Source: Burkholderia sp. 4M9327F10 (lineage in GTDB: Bacteria > Pseudomonadota > Gammaproteobacteria > Burkholderiales > Burkholderiaceae). From it: a stretch of DNA of 64,000 nt. The stretch spans positions 61,482-125,481 of the forward strand of contig NZ_SCNV01000020.1 of NCBI RefSeq assembly GCF_005503145.1. The letters are read 5' to 3'. The notes under the pieces are model-generated. The model was not told the DNA's origin and ran no database searches. It saw only the letters and a program-made list of their open reading frames with translations. Made by a program: the position numbers and the translations under genes. Shown here one piece after another: positions 25,745-32,681 of the stretch; the stretch's first letter is position 1, and each line of letters starts with the position of its first letter.

Positions 25745-26973
25745 CGATGGCGGCTCGTGTACCCGGGACCGATGCGCCAGAGCTGCGCTTTGCGTGGCGC
25801 GGCGTCGACGCGGCAGGCACGCCGCACAGCGGCATGCTGATTGCGCCCGACGCAGATGCCGCGCGCGCGGCGCTCAAGCGCGACAAACTGTTCGTTGTCG
25901 AACTCACGATGCGCGGACCGGCGCCGCGTCCTCAGGCACGTGCCGCAGAGGTGACCCGCTTCACGCGTCAGTTGGCCAGCCTGCTGCGCGCCGGGCTGCC
26001 GCTCGCCCCCTCGCTCGACCTGCTGGCGCAAGCCCCTGCGCCACGCCAGCGGGGCATGTCACGCATCGTCGCCGCGTTGGCCCGCGACATCACCGGTGGC
26101 CTGAGCTTCTCAGCCGCGCTGGCGCGCCACGCCGCGCAATTCAACGCGCTCTATTGCCAGCTTGTCGCGGTCGGCGAGACGGCCGGTGCGCTGCCCGCTG
26201 TGTTGGCCCGCATCGCCGACGACCGCGAGCGGAGCGCCGCACAACGCGCCAAAGTAAAAGCCGCGCTCACCTATCCGGTCGCCATTCTGCTGCTGGCGCT
26301 CGGCATCACCGCCGCGCTGCTGATCTGGGTGGTGCCGACCTTCAAGCAGATCTTCGACGGCTTCGGCGCGCGCTTGCCGGCGCCCACGCAAATCGTCATG
26401 GCGCTGTCCGCCGCTGCCGCGCGCTGGAGCGTGCCGGCGCTCGCGCTGGCAGTGACGGGTGGATTCGCGCTGAGTTATCTGTTGCGGCATTCGGACAAGG
26501 CGCGCCTGGCAATGGCTCGCATATCGCTGCGCCTGCCTGTCGCGGGCCCGCTACTCGCCACACTGTGCGCCGCCCGCTGGAGCCGTGCGCTCGGTACGCT
26601 GCTCTCAGCCGGCACACCGCTCGCCGACGCCTTCGATTCACTCACACACGCTACCGGCAACGCCTGGTTCGATCGTGCGACCGTCGACATCGCGGCCCGC
26701 CTGCGGCGCGGCGAACGCCTCGCCGCCGCGATGCGCGCCGTCCATTGCTTCCCGGCTGAAGTGGTTCAGCCTGTGGCCGTCGCAGAGGAGTCCGGTGCAT
26801 TGGATACCATGCTGATCGACGTCGCGTCGCTCAGCGATCGTCAGGTTGACGAAAAGATCGGCACGCTTGCGAGCCTGTGCGAGCCGCTGGTGATCATCGT
26901 GCTGGGGACGCTGGTCGGCGGTCTTGTTATTGCGATGTATCTTCCCATTATTCAACTCGGCAACGTGGTGTAG
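25741..26973 (+). CDS. pilC: Type IV pilus inner-membrane platform protein (PilC/GspF family)
   Basis: This 410-residue protein has two GspF domains (about residues 70-190 and 270-395), each with FTRQLASLLRAGLPL-like or WSRALGTLLSAGTPL-like motifs, and three hydrophobic segments (AILLLALGITAALLIWVV and the C-terminal VIIVLGTLVGGLVIAMYLP). It anchors the PilB motor. The ATG at 25741 overlaps the pilB stop (ATGA), implying coupled translation. Confidence 0.9.
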   Translation: MTMAARVPGTDAPELRFAWRGVDAAGTPHSGMLIAPDADAARAALKRDKLFVVELTMRGPAPRPQARAAEVTRFTRQLASLLRAGLPLAPSLDLLAQAPAPRQRGMSRIVAALARDITGGLSFSAALARHAAQFNALYCQLVAVGETAGALPAVLARIADDRERSAAQRAKVKAALTYPVAILLLALGITAALLIWVVPTFKQIFDGFGARLPAPTQIVMALSAAAARWSVPALALAVTGGFALSYLLRHSDKARLAMARISLRLPVAGPLLATLCAARWSRALGTLLSAGTPLADAFDSLTHATGNAWFDRATVDIAARLRRGERLAAAMRAVHCFPAEVVQPVAVAEESGALDTMLIDVASLSDRQVDEKIGTLASLCEPLVIIVLGTLVGGLVIAMYLPIIQLGNVV

Positions 26974-27001
26974 CATCGCAGCCGAATCCAACTCTTTCGC
27001 C

Positions 27002-27931
27002 ATGCCAGCTAACTACGCGACCGTGTCAGAAACTTCCTTCAGCGCGCTTCATGGCCACTTTGCGGCTGGCCTCGGCGCCAACTTTGGCGCTTTGCCGGCC
27101 GGCGTGCAGCTCACCTTTGCAATCGTTTTCGGTCTGGTGATCGGCAGCTTTCTGAGCGTGGTTGCCCACCGCCTGCCCATCATGCTCGAACGCGCCTGGC
27201 GTGAAGAAGTCTGCGACGCCACTGGCCAGGCGCTCGAGGACGATGGCCTGCCGGCGCGCTATAACCTGTGGCTGCCGCGCAGCGCGTGCCCGCACTGCGG
27301 CCACGTGCTGAGGTCGTGGGAAAACATTCCGCTCGCGAGCTACCTGCTGCTGCGCGGCCGATGCTCCGCATGCAAGGCTCCGGTATCGGCGCGCTATCCG
27401 TTGCTCGAAATCGCCAGCGCCGCCTGCGCCGCGGGCGCACTGCTCGTATTCGGCCCAGGCGTCATGGCGCTCGCCGCGTTCGGCCTGTGCGCGGCCTTGC
27501 TTGCCATGAGCGCCATCGACATCGACACGCACCTGCTGCCCGACTCGCTGACCCTGCCGCTGCTGTGGGCCGGCCTGATCGTCAATTTCAACGGCATGTT
27601 TGCGAGCCTGCACGATGCGGTGGCAGGCGCGATCGCCGGCTATCTTGTACTGTGGGTGGTGCACTGGCTGTTCAAGCTCGTGCGCGGTGTCGAAGGCATG
27701 GGTTACGGCGACTTCAAGCTGCTCGCCGCGCTCGGCGCGTGGCTCGGCTGGATCGCCTTGCCGCAGATCGTGCTGATCGCGGCAGTAGCCGGCGCCGTCG
27801 TGGGACTCGCGGCAACGTGGCGCGGCCGCATGCGCTTCGAGGAGCCGCTGCCGTTCGGCCCGTTCCTCGCAGCCGGCGGCGCACTTACGCTGTTTCTCGG
27901 CACCCCTCTCTATCTGGCATTCGGAGGCTGA
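27002..27931 (+). CDS. pilD: Prepilin peptidase / N-methyltransferase
   Basis: This 309-residue integral membrane aspartyl protease cleaves and N-methylates prepilins. It has the N-terminal cytoplasmic zinc motif CPHCGH...CSACKAP, the first catalytic Asp in SAIDIDTHLLPD and the second in GMGYGDFKLLAALGAWLGW. The ATG at 27002 is preferred, 28 bases after pilC; the frame is open into pilC but upstream starts would overlap it. It precedes coaE by three bases. Confidence 0.94.
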   Translation: MPANYATVSETSFSALHGHFAAGLGANFGALPAGVQLTFAIVFGLVIGSFLSVVAHRLPIMLERAWREEVCDATGQALEDDGLPARYNLWLPRSACPHCGHVLRSWENIPLASYLLLRGRCSACKAPVSARYPLLEIASAACAAGALLVFGPGVMALAAFGLCAALLAMSAIDIDTHLLPDSLTLPLLWAGLIVNFNGMFASLHDAVAGAIAGYLVLWVVHWLFKLVRGVEGMGYGDFKLLAALGAWLGWIALPQIVLIAAVAGAVVGLAATWRGRMRFEEPLPFGPFLAAGGALTLFLGTPLYLAFGG

Positions 27932-27934
27932 CGC

Positions 27935-28537
27935 ATGTTTGCTGTGGGACTGACAGGCGGGATCGGCAGCGGCAAGTCGACCGTCGCCGACCTGTTTGCT
28001 GCGCACGGCGTGGCGATCGTCGACACCGATCTGATCGCCCATCAGATCACCGCACCGCATGGCGCGGCGATAGCCCAGATCGCCCGCGAATTCGGCGCTG
28101 CGTTCGTTGCAGCAGACGGTTCACTGGACCGCGCCCGCATGCGCACGCTGATCTTCAGTGACGAAGACGCACGTCGGCGTCTCGAAGGGATCACTCATCC
28201 GTTGATTCGAACCGAGACCGAGCGCGCGAGGAACGAGGCAAGCGGACCGTACGTGATGCTGGTGGTACCGCTGCTGGTCGAGTCAGGCACATGGAAAACC
28301 CGCGTAGACCGAGTGCTGACCGTGGACTGCAGCGTCGAGACGCAGATCGCACGGGTTATGCGCCGCAACGCCTTCAGCCGTGAACAGGTGCTGGCGATCA
28401 TCGCGCGTCAGGCAACCCGCGAGGCGCGCCTCGCCGCCGCCGACGAAGTCATCGTCAATGACAACACCTCAATGGAGGAACTCAGCGCACAGGTAGAGGC
28501 CCAGCATCGTCTATACCTGTCGCTGGCGGGCGTGTGA
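27935..28537 (+). CDS. coaE: Dephospho-CoA kinase
   Basis: This 200-residue P-loop kinase catalyses the last step of coenzyme A synthesis. P-loop GLTGGIGSGKST is at residues 6-17, with DTDLIAHQIT and the lid region RNEASGPYVMLVVPLLVESG. The pilD-coaE junction of three bases (GGCTGACGCATG) indicates one transcript, an arrangement common in beta- and gamma-proteobacteria. Confidence 0.97.
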   Translation: MFAVGLTGGIGSGKSTVADLFAAHGVAIVDTDLIAHQITAPHGAAIAQIAREFGAAFVAADGSLDRARMRTLIFSDEDARRRLEGITHPLIRTETERARNEASGPYVMLVVPLLVESGTWKTRVDRVLTVDCSVETQIARVMRRNAFSREQVLAIIARQATREARLAAADEVIVNDNTSMEELSAQVEAQHRLYLSLAGV

Positions 28538-28751
28538 GCGTTGGGCGTGGCAGGGAAACAGCGAGACACGCAGTGCCAACACAGCCCGCTCCCGCTGTCT
28601 CACTAAAGAACGGTGACCACACTCAAACAGCGGCAAAACGCGCGGAAAAACCTGCGATAGCGCAGCAAGAAAGTGTGTGATTGCTAGGGTAGTCTCACGG
28701 CATTAGAATGTTCTGCATTCCCGTCACCGACCACGCCCGAGGCGAGCCCGC

Positions 28752-29507
28752 TTGATCCTTTACGAGTATCCCTTCAACGAGCGAATCCGGACGCTGTTGC
28801 GCCTCGAAGACCTCTTCGAGCGCTTCACGTTCTTTCTGACTCAGGAAGATGCCAGGGAACATCATGTCGCGTTGACGACGTTGTTTGAAATCTCTGAGGT
28901 CGCCGGTCGCGCGGATCTGAAGTCGGATCTGATGAAGGAACTGGAACGGCAGCGGCAAACGCTTGCGCCGTTTCGCGGCAATCCGGGAATCGAGCAAAAC
29001 GCGCTCGAAGCGGTGCTTGGCGAAATCGAGCAAACACTCGCGGGGCTCTCGCAGATGCAAGGCAAGACTGGCCAGCATCTTGCAGACAATGAGTGGCTGG
29101 CCAGTATCCGCAGCCGCGCCATCATCCCAGGCGGCACCTGCAAGTTCGACCTGCCGTCTTACTATGCATGGCAGCAAACCCATCCGGATCAGCGCCGCCA
29201 GGACATCGCCAAGTGGGTCATGCCCCTCCTGCCGTTGCGCGACGCTGCCACTATCGTGTTGCGCCTCGCTCGCGAGTCGGGTCAGGCGTCGAAGGTCATG
29301 GCCATGCAGGGAAGCTACCAGCAGATGCTGTCTGGCCGCTCGTATCAGCTGATGCAGGTGCGCGTCGCGCCGGAGTTGCGGGTAATTCCCGAGGCGAGCG
29401 CCAACAAGTACATGCTGTGGGTGCGCTTCACGGTTCAGGACGGCGACCTGCGGCCGCGCGCGGTGGATGTGGATGTGCCGTTTCAGCTCACCCTGTGCAG
29501 CCTGTAA
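28752..29507 (+). CDS. zapD: Cell division protein ZapD
   Basis: This 251-residue ZapD (YacF) homologue cross-links and bundles FtsZ filaments at the Z-ring. The recognisable start is ILYEYPFNERIRTLLRLEDLF, with an all-alpha N-terminal half and a beta C-terminal half. It uses TTG at 28752; no ATG fits. It stands 214 bases after coaE, so it may have its own promoter. The FtsZ partner is encoded in this window at 38303-39499. Confidence 0.93.
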   Translation: MILYEYPFNERIRTLLRLEDLFERFTFFLTQEDAREHHVALTTLFEISEVAGRADLKSDLMKELERQRQTLAPFRGNPGIEQNALEAVLGEIEQTLAGLSQMQGKTGQHLADNEWLASIRSRAIIPGGTCKFDLPSYYAWQQTHPDQRRQDIAKWVMPLLPLRDAATIVLRLARESGQASKVMAMQGSYQQMLSGRSYQLMQVRVAPELRVIPEASANKYMLWVRFTVQDGDLRPRAVDVDVPFQLTLCSL

Positions 29508-29605
29508 CCCGGCCTTCGCGCCTGTGTCGACGGGCTTGCCTTTCAAGCAGCGAAAATGCCCCTATATTAGAGACTTGTCCCGCTTCCGATTGACTGCCTG
29601 ACCGA

Positions 29606-29803
29606 ATGATTACTGTCGTTAAATGCCCAACCTGCGCGAAGGAAGTCCGCTGGACGCCTGAAAACCGCTTCCGCCCGTTCTGCTCCGAACGCTGCAAGCA
29701 GATCGACCTCGGTGCATGGGCCGCTGAGAAGTACAAGATCGGCGGCACCGACGAAGAAGCGCCGTCAGACGACGAGCCAACCGGCGACTACAACCCGCAC
29801 TAA
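29606..29803 (+). CDS. yacG: DNA gyrase inhibitor YacG
   Basis: This 65-residue zinc protein has CPTCAKEVRW and FCSERCKQIDLGAW, the four-cysteine site of the family (CxxC-x15-CxxxC). In E. coli YacG binds GyrB and blocks DNA binding. The acidic tail is short. It closes the pilD-coaE-zapD-yacG series. Confidence 0.94.
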   Translation: MITVVKCPTCAKEVRWTPENRFRPFCSERCKQIDLGAWAAEKYKIGGTDEEAPSDDEPTGDYNPH

Positions 29804-29905
29804 GCGTGGTTCGCCACGCGCGCGCCGAGCCTCACACGCCCCCGCCCGGCTCGAGTCGAGGGTTGCACGCTCCCAAATCACCTGATGCAGTCGGGGCAGG
29901 TGTCA

Positions 29906-29930
29906 GGGGCGCAGCCTGAGGCTGCGCCCC
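29906..29930. other. Convergent hairpin between yacG and mutT
   Basis: A perfect 11-bp stem GGGGCGCAGCC/GGCTGCGCCCC with loop TGA lies between two converging genes. It has no clear U tract on either side, so it may be a weak bidirectional terminator. Confidence 0.5.
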
Positions 29931-29951
29931 ACTCGACCTTCTTGATCACCA

Positions 29952-30380
29952 CTATTCCGCGGCAAGCCACTCCAGCACCGGAATGGTCGCCGGCAACAAC
30001 GGCGATACCTCCGCAGGCAGCGACTGCCAGACAAACGCCTGGCCTTCGCGGCCGTGCGGCTCGCCCGTCCACTGCGTCACCTTGCAGAAGTACAGCCGCA
30101 CGTAGGCATGCGGGTAATCGTGCTCGAGCGTATGCCAGCGGTGGCTCGCGGTGACCTCGATACCCAGTTCCTCGTGCAGTTCGCGAGCCAGCGCCGCCTC
30201 GACCGATTCGCCCGGCTCCAGCTTGCCACCCGGAAACTCCCAATACCCCTCGTAAGGCTTACCGGCTGGCCGTTGGGCGAGCAGATAGCGCCCGTCCGGC
30301 TGGACGAGCACGCCGACCGCCACTTCCGTGACCGGCCGGCCTTGAGGGTTTGCGATAGCTGCCTCGGTCGTATCCGTCAT
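29952..30380 (-). CDS. mutT: MutT-type Nudix hydrolase
   Basis: This 142-residue protein has the Nudix box GGKLEPGESVEAALARELHEELG (starting about residue 51) preceded by GYWEFPGGK, typical of MutT. The likely activity is hydrolysis of 8-oxo-dGTP, sanitising the nucleotide pool. Its start overlaps the stop of the DUF815 ATPase gene by four bases (ATGA), so the two are coupled. Substrate identity is by similarity only. Confidence 0.88.
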   Translation of the reverse strand: MTDTTEAAIANPQGRPVTEVAVGVLVQPDGRYLLAQRPAGKPYEGYWEFPGGKLEPGESVEAALARELHEELGIEVTASHRWHTLEHDYPHAYVRLYFCKVTQWTGEPHGREGQAFVWQSLPAEVSPLLPATIPVLEWLAAE

Positions 30381-31246
30381 GCCTGCGACTTCCGGCCGGA
30401 CCAGTCACGGGCGAACTGCCATGCCACACGCCCCGAGCGCGAGCCGCGTTCGAGCGCCCATACGAGCGCATCGCCGCGCGCCGATTCGATTTCCGCGGCA
30501 TCGCAACCGAAGTGCTGCAACCAGTGCCCGACGATCGACAGATAGTCGTCCTGCTTGAACGGATAGAAGCTGACCCACAGCCCGAAGCGCTCGGACAGTG
30601 AAATCTTTTCTTCGACCACTTCCCCCGGATGAATCTCACCATCGGACGTATGTTTGTACGTCTCGTTGTCGCTGATGTATTCGGGCAACAGATGGCGCCG
30701 GTTCGAGGTCGCGTAGATCAGCACGTTATCGGACTGCGCGGCCACCGAGCCGTCCAGCGCCACCTTCAGTGCCTTGTAGCCGGACTCGCCTTCCTCGAAC
30801 GAGAGATCGTCGCAGAACACCACGAAGCGCTCAGGACGCTGCGAGATCAGATCGACAATGTCGCCCAGATCGTGCAGGTCGTCCTTGTCCACTTCGATCA
30901 GACGCAGGCCGTCCTTGGCATATGCGTTCAGGCAAGCCTTGATCAGCGAGGACTTGCCGGTGCCGCGCGCGCCCGTCAGCAGCACGTTGTTGGCGGGCTG
31001 CTTGAGGACGAACTGGCGGGTGTTCTGCTCGATCAGCCCTTTCTGGCGATCGATGTTCTGCAGGTCGTCGAGCGTGATGTCCGAGATAGCCGGAACCGGT
31101 TGCAGGTAGCCGCGCCCCTGGCGCTTGCGCCAGCGAAACGCCACCGCCGCCGACCAGTCCACCTCCGGCGCCGCAGGCGGAAGCACGGCTTCCAGGCGGC
31201 CGAGCAGCGCTTCGGCGCGGGTCAAAAACTGTTCGAGTTTATCCAT
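30377..31246 (-). CDS. DUF815 family AAA+ ATPase
   Basis: This 289-residue P-loop ATPase of the DUF815 family has Walker A GARGTGKSS (residues 92-100), Walker B FVVFCDDLSF (141-150) and a sensor-1-like ATSNRRH (179-185). A basic segment (KRQGRGYLQPV) precedes the ATPase core. The family is widespread next to secA/argJ and mutT in beta-proteobacteria but has no established role. It is soluble, with no membrane segment. It is coupled to mutT by an ATGA overlap and lies 39 bases downstream of argJ, suggesting an argJ-ATPase-mutT operon. Confidence 0.88.
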   Translation of the reverse strand: MDKLEQFLTRAEALLGRLEAVLPPAAPEVDWSAAVAFRWRKRQGRGYLQPVPAISDITLDDLQNIDRQKGLIEQNTRQFVLKQPANNVLLTGARGTGKSSLIKACLNAYAKDGLRLIEVDKDDLHDLGDIVDLISQRPERFVVFCDDLSFEEGESGYKALKVALDGSVAAQSDNVLIYATSNRRHLLPEYISDNETYKHTSDGEIHPGEVVEEKISLSERFGLWVSFYPFKQDDYLSIVGHWLQHFGCDAAEIESARGDALVWALERGSRSGRVAWQFARDWSGRKSQA

Positions 31247-31285
31247 GACGAAAAATGAAAGCGAAGCGGCAGCCTTGGGGGCCGC

Positions 31286-32527
31286 TTACGAACGATAGTC
31301 GGCGTTGATGCTCACGTACTCATGCGACAGGTCGCAAGTCCAGATCGTGGCTTGCGCGTCACCGCGGCCCAGCACGACGCGAATCAGGATCTCCGCCTTC
31401 TTCATCACCCGCTGGCCGTCTTCCTCACGGTACTCCGGATTGCGGCCGCCCGCCTTCGCCACCAGCACGTCGTCCAGATACAGGTCGATCTTGCCGACAT
31501 CGAGATCCGTCACGCCGGCATAGCCGATGGCCGCGAGAATCCGGCCGAGGTTCGGGTCCGACGCGTAGAACGCCGTCTTGACCAGCGGCGAATGGCCGAT
31601 CGCATAGGCGATCTGGCGGCATTCGGCCACGTTCGAACCGCCTTCCACCTGCACCGTCATGAACTTGGTGGCGCCTTCGCCGTCACGGATGATCAACTGG
31701 GCGAGCGTCTGTGCGAGTTCGGTCACCGCTTCGCGCAATGCAGCATAGGCAGGCGAATCGGTGGACGTCACGGCCGGCAGGCTCGACTTGCCCGAGGCGA
31801 TCAGGATGAACGAGTCGTTGGTCGAGGTATCGCCGTCGATCGTGATGCAATTGAACGAGCGGTCCGCGACATGCTTGACCAGCGCGTCTAGCACCGGCTG
31901 CGAAACGGCGGCGTCGAAGGCGAGGAAACCGAGCATGGTGGCCATGTTCGGCTTGATCATGCCCGCCCCCTTGCTGATGCCGGTCATCGTCACCGTGTGG
32001 CCGCCGATCGTCACCTGGCGCGACGCGGCTTTAGGCAGCGTGTCGGTGGTCATGATGGCTTGCGCCGCGTCGTACCAATGCGCAGCCTGGCGGTTCTCCA
32101 GCGCGGCAGGCAGGCCAGCCTTCAGGCGCTCGACCGGCAGCGGTTCGAGAATCACGCCGGTCGAGAACGGCAGCACCTGTTCCGGCGCGATCCCGGCGAG
32201 GCGCGCCAGCTCGACGCAGGTTTCGCGAGCATGGGCGAGGCCCGGCTCGCCGGTGCCCGCGTTGGCGTTGCCGGTGTTCACCACCAGCGCGCGAATCGCC
32301 TTGCCGCCGGCACGAACGTGCTCCAGATGCTCACGGCACACGGTCACGGGCGCCGCACAAAACCGGTTCGACGTGAACACGCCGCTCACCGTCGCACCTT
32401 CTTCGACGGAAATGACCAGCACGTCCTTGCGGTTCGGCTTGCGAATGTTCGCCTCAGCCCAGCCTAGCGTGACGCCAGCGACGGGGTGAAGTTGGGCGGG
32501 ATCGATCGAGGGAAAATTGACAGCCAT
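31286..32527 (-). CDS. argJ: Glutamate N-acetyltransferase / amino-acid acetyltransferase
   Basis: This 413-residue bifunctional-type ArgJ recycles the acetyl group from N-acetylornithine to glutamate in arginine synthesis. The self-cleavage region is KPNMATMLGFLAFDA; the Thr of ATML becomes the nucleophile of the beta chain. The start is ATG 32527 (MAVNFPSIDPAQL); a longer upstream reading lacks family similarity. It lies downstream of secA, with a possible terminator between. Confidence 0.96.
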   Translation of the reverse strand: MAVNFPSIDPAQLHPVAGVTLGWAEANIRKPNRKDVLVISVEEGATVSGVFTSNRFCAAPVTVCREHLEHVRAGGKAIRALVVNTGNANAGTGEPGLAHARETCVELARLAGIAPEQVLPFSTGVILEPLPVERLKAGLPAALENRQAAHWYDAAQAIMTTDTLPKAASRQVTIGGHTVTMTGISKGAGMIKPNMATMLGFLAFDAAVSQPVLDALVKHVADRSFNCITIDGDTSTNDSFILIASGKSSLPAVTSTDSPAYAALREAVTELAQTLAQLIIRDGEGATKFMTVQVEGGSNVAECRQIAYAIGHSPLVKTAFYASDPNLGRILAAIGYAGVTDLDVGKIDLYLDDVLVAKAGGRNPEYREEDGQRVMKKAEILIRVVLGRGDAQATIWTCDLSHEYVSINADYRS

Positions 32528-32641
32528 GGTCGCGACCTGTCTAAGTTGAAAATGCCGGCATGGAGCCGGCATCGGAAAATCACAAGAGAATGAGGCGCCG
32601 AGCGCCCCACCACCGCGGAATCACCAGCAAGGAGCTGGGTA

Positions 32642-32670
32642 AAACGACGCGGCGCGCTTGACGCGCGCCG
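32642..32670 (-). terminator. Possible terminator after secA
   Basis: CGGCGCGC/GCGCGCCG (32650-32657 with 32663-32670) lies twelve bases after the secA stop on the minus strand. The U run comes only after a five-base gap, so it is weak. Confidence 0.4.
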
Positions 32671-32681
32671 CTGGTTCAATC

